Source: Bacteroidota bacterium (GTDB lineage: Bacteria > Bacteroidota > Bacteroidia > Flavobacteriales > Flavobacteriaceae). From it: a stretch of DNA of 64,000 nt. Within the stretch, counting starts at the first letter, position 1. Each line of letters starts with the position of its first letter. Positions 54,403-62,620 of this stretch are shown piece after piece. Made by a program: the position numbers and the translations under genes. The DNA lies in contig JAHJTN010000018.1 of the NCBI GenBank assembly GCA_018829465.1, forward strand, positions 39,011 through 103,010. Reading direction: 5' to 3'. The notes beneath the pieces are model-generated. The model made no database searches, was not told the origin of the DNA, and saw only the letters and a program-made list of their open reading frames with translations.

Positions 54403-54630
54403 ATGACTCTACCCAAATTTCTCTTGGCCGACAACACAGACTATCCGGATGCCATTTTTGTGGTGCATACCGAGTATCCTACATTTGTTGTCAATTTGGC
54501 AACCGATGATTTTCAGTTGCTGGAAGAGACAGACGAAGCCAACAACCGTGAATTTCAGCACGAATTGGAAACGCTTTTTGTACAGGCCAACGAATTTTAC
54601 GACCGCGAAATCAGCCGATACGAAGAATAA
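54403..54630 (+). CDS. small conserved-looking hypothetical protein
   Basis: A 75-residue acidic protein, MTLPKFLLADNTDYPDAIFV at the start and a helical DEANNREFQHELETLF second half. The ATG at 54403 is preferred over in-frame starts up to 54340. A TATATTTG promoter box (54315-54322) lies upstream. Its TAA overlaps the ATG of the PAP2 gene by one base (TAATG), so the two are translationally coupled. I do not recognise a function. Confidence 0.75.
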   Translation: MTLPKFLLADNTDYPDAIFVVHTEYPTFVVNLATDDFQLLEETDEANNREFQHELETLFVQANEFYDREISRYEE

Positions 54631-55211
54631 TGCCCGAAGTTTTGCAACACCTCGACCGCGATTTGCTCCTCAGTCTTAACGATTGGGGAAGCCCTGCTTG
54701 GGATGTGTTTTGGCTTTTTATCACCAACAAATGGGCGGCCCTACCGCTCTACGCCATTTTGATTTGGCTTCTCTACAAGCAATTCGCGTTTAAAAAATTT
54801 CTGATGCTATTGCTACTCGTTGTTTTACTCATCGCGCTGACTGACCAAACGGGCAATTTGTTTAAATACGGTTTTGAGCGGTTGCGCCCTTGCCACGAAC
54901 CCGCTTTAGCCGGACGTGTCAGTTTGGTGGGAGCGCGATGTGGCGGACTATTCGGATTTTTCTCAGCACACGCAGCCAACAATGCAGCCTTGGCATTTTT
55001 TATAGGTTTGCACTTGCGCAATCGTTATGTTTGGTTGTTTAGAGGTCTTTTGCTTTGGACATTATTGGTGGCCTACAGCCGGGTGTATGTTGGCGTCCAC
55101 TACCCCGGCGATGTTTTATTTGGCTTGCTGCTGGGCAGTTTGTACGGCTGGGGATTTGTGATTCTTTCCAAAAAGATTTCTAAAAAATGGTCCTTGGAAG
55201 ACAGAAAATAG
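54630..55211 (+). CDS. PAP2 family membrane phosphatase
   Basis: A 193-residue membrane protein with the three phosphatase motifs: KYGFERLRP (K-x6-RP), FSAHAAN (variant of PSGH) and SRVYVGVHYPGD (SRx5Hx3D). It has about five hydrophobic segments. Members dephosphorylate lipid phosphates such as undecaprenyl pyrophosphate or phosphatidic acid, with the active site facing the periplasm. Its location at the edge of a glycan locus would suit undecaprenyl pyrophosphate recycling, though this is not proven. Confidence 0.9.
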   Translation: MPEVLQHLDRDLLLSLNDWGSPAWDVFWLFITNKWAALPLYAILIWLLYKQFAFKKFLMLLLLVVLLIALTDQTGNLFKYGFERLRPCHEPALAGRVSLVGARCGGLFGFFSAHAANNAALAFFIGLHLRNRYVWLFRGLLLWTLLVAYSRVYVGVHYPGDVLFGLLLGSLYGWGFVILSKKISKKWSLEDRK

Positions 55212-55231
55212 AACGCTAAAAACCGGACGCT

Positions 55232-56068
55232 TCAAATTTCAGCTTTAAAAGGGCAAACCCGCATCAGTACTTCTTGTAATTCTTTTATTGTATTTTCTGA
55301 CGGTGAGTGTGAGTGTGGGTGTTGGTGAAATAAATTTTCAATCATCTCCAAACTCAGTTTTTTATTAATGATTTTCGGCTTGTAGGATTCAATTTCTACA
55401 GATTCGAAATAATCTTGAAATTTTATCCCGTCTCCAAAAGGCTTATCAGAAAAAGGAGTCCAAACCGCAGGAATGCCATAGGCATGGGCCACAATCAAAC
55501 CGTGAAGAGATGAAGAGACAATGCGTTCACAACTTAAAAGTAAATCGGTGGTGGCTTCAATATCATTGGTCATCAAGTCGATGAGCAAGATCTCCTTTTC
55601 ATTTTCATAAAAAGGTTTGATGGTTTTAAAATCATTATAATGCGGAATGATGCCAAATTTGTATTTTTTTAGAAGCAGTGGCCTGTAGTGTAATGGTAAT
55701 AGCAAAGCGGGGTCGCCGTAAATTTCGGGAACTTGATGTCCTTGCTTCAGGAGGCATCTTCGGGTTTGAGGACCTCTTACGGCAAGGAATTTAGCAGACT
55801 TTACCACTTGGTTTTCTTGTATAATGCCACTCCCCCACACTATACATTTTTTATTGACATGAGCCAAAATACTACCTGCTGTCACGTAAATGGGGTAGAA
55901 ATAATCTTTGAAATGCCATTTTTTTGGATGTATCCATAACGCTTCGCTACCTGAGATTTTCTCAACCAAATATTTGCCCAACAAATCGCCATAGTTTTCT
56001 TTGGTCTTGTACATCAACTTGACCTCATTCCACCAAAACAGACGAATTTTCTTTTTACTAGAATACAT
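55232..56068 (-). CDS. polysaccharide pyruvyl transferase family protein
   Basis: A 278-residue protein. Family features: an N-terminal GDLLGKYLVEKISG, a central WGSGIIQENQ with AVRGPQTRRCLL and DPALLLPL, and SSSLHGLIVAHAYGIPAVW toward the end. This is the CsaB/WcaK-type fold that adds pyruvate ketals to sugars, or a related glycosyl-transfer role. A short His/Ser-rich stretch (HQHPHSHSPS) near residue 248 is encoded by a GTGAGTGTG-like simple repeat that could slip. It is the last gene of the leftward glycan locus. Confidence 0.85.
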   Translation of the reverse strand: MYSSKKKIRLFWWNEVKLMYKTKENYGDLLGKYLVEKISGSEALWIHPKKWHFKDYFYPIYVTAGSILAHVNKKCIVWGSGIIQENQVVKSAKFLAVRGPQTRRCLLKQGHQVPEIYGDPALLLPLHYRPLLLKKYKFGIIPHYNDFKTIKPFYENEKEILLIDLMTNDIEATTDLLLSCERIVSSSLHGLIVAHAYGIPAVWTPFSDKPFGDGIKFQDYFESVEIESYKPKIINKKLSLEMIENLFHQHPHSHSPSENTIKELQEVLMRVCPFKAEI

Positions 56069-56171
56069 AAAGCAATGATACTACAATTAACCACCTACTC
56101 AAAATTAAATTTAGTTATGATTAAAAACGACATCATTACTTCCTATACTAAAAATCGATGCTCAAATCGCA

Positions 56172-56202
56172 AACCTGAAAGGTTTTGAAAACCTTTCAGG
56201 TT
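56172..56202. repeat. palindromic hairpin repeat (AACCTGAAAGGTT type)
   Basis: AACCTGAAAGGTTTT and its exact complement form a 15-bp perfect stem with a 1-nt loop. It is the same family as 33771-33804. It lies just after the stop of the glycosyltransferase gene at 56232, so may shape the 3' end of that transcript. Confidence 0.8.
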
Positions 56203-56231
56203 CAATAAAAAACTAATCGCTTCCAGGTGGT

Positions 56232-57326
56232 TTACACCTCAATGACCCAATGCAGCGTTTTCAAATCATCGCTCACGGCATAACTGTAGTTGTGGTGTGG
56301 ATAGTGAAACACAATGCTTCGCAAAACCATATCGTTGACTTGTTTCATGGAGCAATAGGGCTGTGTTTGCTTGCCTAAAACCTGTTTGATCTTATGTTTT
56401 AAGCTGCGGTAATACGGGTCTTCGTAAAACTGTACCGAAACAATCGCATCGGAAGTGCTAGGCAACTCAACCGCCAGAAAGTGCTCGACTACGGCTAGTA
56501 TATTAGGGAGCTTTAGCACGACCGACGGACGTTGCAAACGCTCTAAATCTTCGGTGCTGTAATAGGTGCTGGCTGCTTGTAGCCGAGGCTGGATGTATTT
56601 TTGCGACTTGTGCCAAAAATAATGCTGTTGGTTGAGGCGTTTGACATTGAACAATCTGGGTGTTTTGCTGAGTTTACTGTCATTGTATGTGTTGTATATA
56701 ACATGCCATTGATGCTTAAAAAAAAGTTCATCTCTATGGGTTAGCTTTTGCCCCGAATGTTCCAACCGCGCAAACAAATCAACGTCTTCCGAACCGTAAA
56801 AATGATAAAATTCATCCAAGCCTTGCACTTCTTCCAGGGCTTTTCTGGAAACCAAAACCATACCGTTGACCTTTCCTATATGCTTAATTTTCAATGCATC
56901 AAAAGGTTGTTTTTCTGTGGTTTCATAGGTGTCTTTGTGGGTTAAATAAGCGAGTTTGAATAAGTATGCTTTTTGTTTGTCTGCAATTTTACAGAAAAGA
57001 GACAGTGTTTGCGGGTGGAAAATTATATCCACATCAGCGATAAAGATAAAATCGGCGTGCGCTTGCTTGATGCCAAAATTTAGGGCTTTGCTTTTGTTCC
57101 ACAACAAGCCGGGATGAGCGATGTAATGGTAGGTTGCAAATTCAAAGCTTTCTACAACGGCTTTTACCGAGGCTGCAAAGGCTTCCTCACTGCCATAATC
57201 GACAAACACCACTTCGAAGTTTTTAACATCCTGTTGCTGCAAAGACTGCAACGACAAGCGCACGCGTTGTGCATCGCGGTTGCGGTAGGCGTAGAGGATG
57301 GTAATTTTATTGTTTTCTTGTGCCAT
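56232..57326 (-). CDS. glycosyltransferase family 2 (galactosyltransferase-like)
   Basis: A 364-residue GT-A fold protein. The N-terminus ITILYAYRNRDAQRVRLSLQSL, the VVFVDYGSEE motif and the DVD metal site in FIFIADVDIIFHPQTL mark the catalytic domain. A later FYGSEDVDLFARLEHSG resembles the C-terminal galactosyltransferase motif. It is cytoplasmic or peripheral, adding a sugar to a lipid-linked glycan. Base composition is like the core genome. Its start overlaps the end of the FkbM gene by 20 bp. Confidence 0.88.
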   Translation of the reverse strand: MAQENNKITILYAYRNRDAQRVRLSLQSLQQQDVKNFEVVFVDYGSEEAFAASVKAVVESFEFATYHYIAHPGLLWNKSKALNFGIKQAHADFIFIADVDIIFHPQTLSLFCKIADKQKAYLFKLAYLTHKDTYETTEKQPFDALKIKHIGKVNGMVLVSRKALEEVQGLDEFYHFYGSEDVDLFARLEHSGQKLTHRDELFFKHQWHVIYNTYNDSKLSKTPRLFNVKRLNQQHYFWHKSQKYIQPRLQAASTYYSTEDLERLQRPSVVLKLPNILAVVEHFLAVELPSTSDAIVSVQFYEDPYYRSLKHKIKQVLGKQTQPYCSMKQVNDMVLRSIVFHYPHHNYSYAVSDDLKTLHWVIEV

Positions 57327-58140
57327 ATATCCAACTGTCTAAAACCTGATCACCTGTTGACCTTTGATAAACTTCGAAACCGTTTGAAATTAAAAAGGTT
57401 TTTACCTTTGAGGTAATATTCTCATCCCTGGCATTTAAAAAATCATGACAAGAAATAGCAATATTGTCAATAATACCTATTGTATTTTTCATCCCATCAA
57501 CCATTTCGAATTCCGCTCCTTCAATGTTCACTTTTAAAAAATCTATTTTTGTAATATTATGATTTTTTACAAAATCATCCATAGAATATGAATTTACCTC
57601 AACACCCTTTTTATGCTCGTTTGTTCTTCCTGTTCTATAGTTATCAGATAATTCCATCCATAAAGTACCGGTTTTATCCGAAATCGCTGCATTAAAGGGA
57701 TTCGCAGATTCAAAATTATTTTTTTGTTTTAACAATTTGAGCAAATTATAACTTTCTGGGTTAGCTTCTATTGCATACAATATTCCATTTTCTCCAATCA
57801 TTTCAGCAAAAAAACATAGCTCTAATCCATTGCCTGCACCTACATCAATTATAACAGCTCCCTTGACGGGTTTATATCTTTGACAAAAAATATTCAAACA
57901 CCTATCATAAAATTGTTTTTTAGAATAGTAAATGTAAGGTTGCCTAACACCAAGTAAGAACAAACCGGCATGTTTTAACCAATAAATCTTATTAATAGAA
58001 TCATAATTTATTTGATTGTTGACATTATAAAATAGCTTAGTTCCAATATTTAAAAAAAGCAAATAAAGCCTCTGACTTCCAGTCAATTTAAACATTTTAA
58101 GAGTAAACTTCTTAAATAACTTTTCAAAAGATTTTTTCAT
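57307..58140 (-). CDS. FkbM family methyltransferase
   Basis: A 277-residue protein. The SAM-binding motif VIDVGAGNGLELCFFAE (about residue 95) and the FkbM signature DFLKVNIEGAEFEMVDGM are clear. The first 90 residues (MKKSFEKLFKKFTLKMF) are basic and amphipathic, perhaps for membrane contact. FkbM enzymes in such loci O-methylate sugars. The gene is markedly AT-rich compared with the glycosyltransferase it overlaps, suggesting separate origin. Confidence 0.9.
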   Translation of the reverse strand: MKKSFEKLFKKFTLKMFKLTGSQRLYLLFLNIGTKLFYNVNNQINYDSINKIYWLKHAGLFLLGVRQPYIYYSKKQFYDRCLNIFCQRYKPVKGAVIIDVGAGNGLELCFFAEMIGENGILYAIEANPESYNLLKLLKQKNNFESANPFNAAISDKTGTLWMELSDNYRTGRTNEHKKGVEVNSYSMDDFVKNHNITKIDFLKVNIEGAEFEMVDGMKNTIGIIDNIAISCHDFLNARDENITSKVKTFLISNGFEVYQRSTGDQVLDSWIYGTRKQ

Positions 58141-58193
58141 AAACTTAAGAGGTAATCAGCTTCTTTAAAATAGAGCCTATTGAAATTGATGGG

Positions 58194-59333
58194 TTAGTTT
58201 ATTGATATGCTATCATAAGCTTTCAACACTTTTTCTTTAATAACGTGATAATCTAATCTTTTAATTAATGCTAGGTTATAAACAAAAGCACTTTCTAGCA
58301 TTGCACGATTACTCATGGCGTATTTTAACAAATCTGCAATATGGTTACTATCCATAGGGTCTTTAATCAATAATCCGTTAGTATTGTTTTCTATAATTTC
58401 TTCTGTTGCTCCCCCGGGATTGCTTTGAATAGGAAAAGTACCCATAATAATAGCCTCCAAGACTGTATTCGGCATCCCATCTGAAATAGAATTACCTATA
58501 TAGATGAGTGCTTCACCTTTTAATTTGATAAGTTCTTTTTGACTTATTTTGCCTAAAAGCTTAAAATTAGACCATCTATCTAACCCGTATTTACTTACAA
58601 ACATTTGAACAGCTTCATTATCGGCATATACCAATATCTTGTAATCAGATAGCTCTTGTTTTAAAGACAGTAAGGCTTGAAGCACCATATTACACCTTCC
58701 AAAGTGATGTTCATAGCCCTTGATTAATATAATGTTGCGTTCTTTTAGTGGCTTTCTGAAATTTGTTAATTCAGCTAAATCGTAACCGCCACCCGTAGGA
58801 TAAACCCCCAAACTTGCGCCCTTAAAACCGTGTTTTTTGGCGATAGTGATATCTCTAGCACAGTCGGCAAACATATAGTCAATATGTGGCAAACATGCTT
58901 TTATTTCGCGTAATCTAGCACTGTCATTTTGATAAAAATACAAATCGTTACCCCATGCCGAATAAATCCATTTTATGTGATGGTGTTTTTTCATAACTTC
59001 TAATATTGGCGCGCAACTCATATACATCACAAAACTATGCACCACGTCGGGTTGTACTTCCTGTAAATAGGCTTCAAAGGCTTTGTCTATGGGTCGTTCA
59101 TTGATGCGCTGTATTAGCTTGTAGAGCCACGGGAATTTATTTTTGATAAAATACCTACCCGGAAAGTTCCATTTTAAACGCCACTGCTTGCAATAGTGCA
59201 ACCAGTTTAACCGCTGGTTTTCATAGTTTCCGTCTAATGGATCAAACCAGTACACCTCGTGTCCGCTGTCTTTGAGCTGCGCTACCCATCGGGTAAAGTG
59301 GATAGAAACCATAGAGACCATTAGTATTTTCAT
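58194..59333 (-). CDS. glycosyltransferase family 4/1
   Basis: A 379-residue GT-B fold protein starting MKILMVSMVSIHFTRWVAQL. The C-terminal nucleotide-sugar domain has LIYIGNSISDGMPNTVLEAI and SNPGGATEEII, the E-x7-E region of retaining GT4 enzymes. WIYSAWGNDLYFY is typical of the N-terminal domain. It is on the same strand as the other glycan genes. The 5' half is of ordinary composition and the 3' half more AT-rich. Confidence 0.88.
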   Translation of the reverse strand: MKILMVSMVSIHFTRWVAQLKDSGHEVYWFDPLDGNYENQRLNWLHYCKQWRLKWNFPGRYFIKNKFPWLYKLIQRINERPIDKAFEAYLQEVQPDVVHSFVMYMSCAPILEVMKKHHHIKWIYSAWGNDLYFYQNDSARLREIKACLPHIDYMFADCARDITIAKKHGFKGASLGVYPTGGGYDLAELTNFRKPLKERNIILIKGYEHHFGRCNMVLQALLSLKQELSDYKILVYADNEAVQMFVSKYGLDRWSNFKLLGKISQKELIKLKGEALIYIGNSISDGMPNTVLEAIIMGTFPIQSNPGGATEEIIENNTNGLLIKDPMDSNHIADLLKYAMSNRAMLESAFVYNLALIKRLDYHVIKEKVLKAYDSISIN

Positions 59334-59383
59334 GTGTATATTTTATTTATTTCGACTTCGCTCAATACAAGTATTTTTATCAG

Positions 59384-59471
59384 TCATGCTTCGACTGCGC
59401 TTAGCACAGGCACGGAACACCCTAGGACATTCACACTCCTGTGTGTCAATAATTTTACTTATTCGTTTCAT
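59384..59471 (-). repeat. dispersed structured repeat, copy 3 (with extension)
   Basis: The core is 59412-59471. On the minus strand it reads ATGAAACGAATAAGTAAAATT then the hairpin CACAC-AGGA-GTGTG, then CCTAGGGTGTTCC. A 28-bp extension (GCCTGTGCTAAGCGCAGTCG...) matches copy 2, and a further decayed TTGTATTGAGCGAAGTCGAA follows up to about 59350. The hairpin stem differs from copy 2 by a compensating pair change. The element contains the stop codon of the glycosyltransferase at 59468. Confidence 0.85.
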
Positions 59472-60502
59472 CGATTCATAAATTTCAAAACCTGCTCTTG
59501 GGTTAAGCCTTTGTGCGCCAGTAATTTTTTAAATATAAAATCTTTATACAACAGCTGTCTTACTACATATTTTTTGAACTGCACATAATATTTGTTGCGC
59601 TTTTTGGTTGCAAATTGTGGCGCTTCAGCAAGGGCTAAATCTTTAGGGTTTTTGTTTTTAGCAATTTCTTCATCCATCCAACTTTCTAAAGTATTCCCCA
59701 TATGAAAAGTGTAATTTTCATAGGTAGATAGCCGCCAATGCCCATAAGCTACCGATGGAATGTCTATAAAATCCCTATCGTTTTTAGGAGACAACAACTC
59801 GTCGGCATGGTTTTGTTTAAACTGATAGAGCAATTCGGGTTTTATAGTAAAGGTATAGTGACCGCAGCCCAAACATGCTATGACGTCATTCACTTGCAAG
59901 GATAATATTTTTTCTTGGTGTATCTGGGGGTTTACAAAGCCCCAACCTATACTTTTATAAAACATTGCTACGGCTTGGGGGTTTTTGACTGCCCTGATCT
60001 TAAATTTTTTATTCAACAGATTATCTAAAAATACATTTTCGTTGAGGTACTTACAATGCCACGATAAAGGGGTTGTTCCTACCATTCCTGCCCTAGGAAA
60101 GTTTTCGTAAATCTCATAAATCGCTTTCTGCCAACCCGGTATAAAAAGCACATCGGCATCTGTGATGGTCACCAACTCAAAATGATGTCCGGCTAGTGCC
60201 TTTGCAATGGCATTGATCTTTCCGACATTAGTGGTGTGTATAACTTCGTGAATCTTAGCGTCCTGATGCATGGTGTTCAGGTAGCTTTTGACGGCATCGC
60301 AGGAACCATTGTTGACGACACTGATAAATGTTTTATCGTGTACCGAATTATAAATACTCTCTAAGCAGCGTTTAAGAATTTCTAGTCCGTCTTTGTAATA
60401 GCCCTCTAAGTTCGGTACATAAACCGGCACGATGACATGATGAAAAAAACCTTTTTCGCTATGTTTTTTTCCTAATCTAGCAGGATTTGTTCCTTCGCGC
60501 AT
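59468..60502 (-). CDS. glycosyltransferase family 2
   Basis: A 344-residue GT-A protein. FHHVIVPVYVPNLEGY opens the domain, a conserved VVNNGSCDAVKSYL follows, and the metal site is DADVLF in LVTITDADVLFIPGW. The C-terminal half has many aromatic residues and ends FMNR, with the stop TGA falling inside the repeat element 59384-59471. It lies 134 bp from the next gene, and the repeat occupies that gap. Confidence 0.88.
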   Translation of the reverse strand: MREGTNPARLGKKHSEKGFFHHVIVPVYVPNLEGYYKDGLEILKRCLESIYNSVHDKTFISVVNNGSCDAVKSYLNTMHQDAKIHEVIHTTNVGKINAIAKALAGHHFELVTITDADVLFIPGWQKAIYEIYENFPRAGMVGTTPLSWHCKYLNENVFLDNLLNKKFKIRAVKNPQAVAMFYKSIGWGFVNPQIHQEKILSLQVNDVIACLGCGHYTFTIKPELLYQFKQNHADELLSPKNDRDFIDIPSVAYGHWRLSTYENYTFHMGNTLESWMDEEIAKNKNPKDLALAEAPQFATKKRNKYYVQFKKYVVRQLLYKDFIFKKLLAHKGLTQEQVLKFMNR

Positions 60503-60546
60503 GTGTATTTTTTAAAAAAATTAAATTCAGGCAATAATATAAAGAA

Positions 60547-61452
60547 TTAACAAAAAAAATGTCGCTTCTTAATCTTGACATGGGTAAATACATTGAATAT
60601 AAAAACAAAAAATTCTCTGAAATAGCCTTTTTTAAAATACAAAGTAAGAATTTTAATTAACTTGCCTACGCTAAATTTATCATTGTAATACGTTTTGTGC
60701 ATTTTGGTTTGCAATACGCTGATTTGGTTTTTATCAAATTGTTCACCGTGTGCTTTTAACAAGTAAAAATAATACATAAACATGGCATGATTCTTCTGCT
60801 TGTTAAAACCCATTCCGGATATGCTTTTGTCTGAAATTCTTATCTTAACCAAAGCTTGATTGATGCTAAATATTTTACTAAAATTTGACACCTCAACGAC
60901 GGCCAACTTATCAGAAGCCCAGCCAAGGGGAAAGTTTTTGAACCCAACTTCTAAGAGCTTTTGTTTGTGAAACACATACTCACTCAAAGAACATCTTGTT
61001 GCTCTAAAAATAAAATCTGTTGAACGTTCAATTTCAGGATTTGTAATATGTTCCGAAATAGCTTCGCCCGTGGCGTTTATTTTAAGTGTCGAAAATCTCA
61101 TCACGTGAATATTCAATGCGGCAACTCTAGTCAAATGATGATAAAAATGCTCTACTACCTGTGCATCTAACACATCATCATCGCCCAAAATCATAACCCA
61201 TTCTTCATCGCCGGTCAAGGCTACGCATCGTTCCCACTGTTTTACCAAGGATGTAGCGCCCATATTGTTCTGAAACCTATGGTATTTTATGTGAAGTTCT
61301 TTTTCGTACTCTTTGATCAATTCAAACGGTCGCTCGGGGCTTGCATCATCGCCAATGTAAATCACAAAGTTCTTGTTGTGTTGTGCCTTTAATGACTCTA
61401 AAGTATCTCTAAAGAAATACAGCTTAAAATAAGGAATGACAATGGCTAACAT
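60547..61452 (-). CDS. glycosyltransferase family 2
   Basis: A 301-residue GT-A protein starting MLAIVIPYFKLYFFRDTLESL. IYIGDDASPERPFELI and the metal site GDDDVLDAQVVEHFYHH are present. The C-terminal end is lysine- and phenylalanine-rich (FVFIFNVFTHVKIKKRHFF), which may associate with the membrane. The 3' part is AT-rich. It is 34 bp downstream of the GT4 gene at 61487. Confidence 0.88.
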   Translation of the reverse strand: MLAIVIPYFKLYFFRDTLESLKAQHNKNFVIYIGDDASPERPFELIKEYEKELHIKYHRFQNNMGATSLVKQWERCVALTGDEEWVMILGDDDVLDAQVVEHFYHHLTRVAALNIHVMRFSTLKINATGEAISEHITNPEIERSTDFIFRATRCSLSEYVFHKQKLLEVGFKNFPLGWASDKLAVVEVSNFSKIFSINQALVKIRISDKSISGMGFNKQKNHAMFMYYFYLLKAHGEQFDKNQISVLQTKMHKTYYNDKFSVGKLIKILTLYFKKGYFREFFVFIFNVFTHVKIKKRHFFC

Positions 61453-61486
61453 TTAAATAAATAATTTGAGCTTAAGTTAATCTATT

Positions 61487-62620
61487 CTATTTCATTAAGG
61501 CAGTAATTGTCTTAAAAAATTTTAAACTTTGATTTTCAATATTAAATTCTTTAAATATTTCATACATTTTCGAACCTTGTTGTACTAGTTGTTCCTTATT
61601 ATAAAATAAATCAATTATCACATCTCCCATTTTTTCAATATCCATATATGGAACAACAGTATTTGGCACATGACCTATTACTTCTTGAATACCCGTAGCC
61701 CCTTGGAAACATATAATTGGTTTTTTCATCATACCCAATTCTATGCAAACTAAAGGAAATGGATCTTCACGAGACGTCATCAAAAAAATATCAAAATTAG
61801 AATAATAATTTTCCGGATTTTTTTTTATTCCTACAAATTCAACTTTTTTATCCAAATTTAATTTACGTATATCTTCTGTATAAATAGATTTGTTCAAATC
61901 TGAAATAGAGCCTACCCATTGAAATTTAATATTTTCATTAGGCAACCTATTACAAACATATTTGGCAATGAGCAAAAAAATATCAGGTCCTTTTCTCCAG
62001 TTAACTAAGCCTGAAGCTCCAACTATAAAATCATTACTTTTTGCTTTAGTGCCACTTTTTATTATTGAATGTTCATAAATAACTTTAATCTTACTTTTAT
62101 CAAATCCCCAATTGGATATCAAGTTCTCTGAAACAATTTTTGAAGCTGCTATATTTAAGTCTAAAAATTTTTGATATGTTTTTAATTCTGGACAATAATG
62201 CTTCAATACGATTTGTAGCTCGTGAAAATGCGCAATAACTTTTATTTGATGTGTACTCTTGCTTTTTAAATAGCAAGCCATAGGAATGCTAATAACAGTA
62301 TTTGCATAAATCAAATCGTAATTGTTAGCCATTATAGAATTCAATCTTTTTTTAGAAAATCTAAAATCATTTTTAGGTTTATTGAAGGAGTTAAATATGA
62401 ACTGTCTATATATTATTTTAAAAATCGATTTTTGTTTTTTGACAATGAAGTGTTTTCTTGAAACAGCACTAAATTCCTTAATCAATTCTTCATGTTCTAG
62501 AGTTAAAACATCACAAGTAATTAGATCTGACTTATTGTTTTTTAACCATTCTAAAAAATATAAAAGCATTAATGGTGCACCAGTTCTAGATGCCGAATGA
62601 TTAATAAAGAGGATTTTCAT
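61487..62620 (-). CDS. glycosyltransferase family 4
   Basis: A 377-residue GT-B protein starting MKILFINHSASRTGAPLMLL. VGASGLVNWRKGPDIFLLIA begins the C-terminal domain, and MTSREDPFPLVCIELGMMKKP carries the EDPFPLV...E motif of retaining GT4 enzymes. The whole gene is very AT-rich, unlike the core genes. It overlaps the preceding gene by ATGA (62617-62620), so translation is coupled. Confidence 0.9.
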   Translation of the reverse strand: MKILFINHSASRTGAPLMLLYFLEWLKNNKSDLITCDVLTLEHEELIKEFSAVSRKHFIVKKQKSIFKIIYRQFIFNSFNKPKNDFRFSKKRLNSIMANNYDLIYANTVISIPMACYLKSKSTHQIKVIAHFHELQIVLKHYCPELKTYQKFLDLNIAASKIVSENLISNWGFDKSKIKVIYEHSIIKSGTKAKSNDFIVGASGLVNWRKGPDIFLLIAKYVCNRLPNENIKFQWVGSISDLNKSIYTEDIRKLNLDKKVEFVGIKKNPENYYSNFDIFLMTSREDPFPLVCIELGMMKKPIICFQGATGIQEVIGHVPNTVVPYMDIEKMGDVIIDLFYNKEQLVQQGSKMYEIFKEFNIENQSLKFFKTITALMK

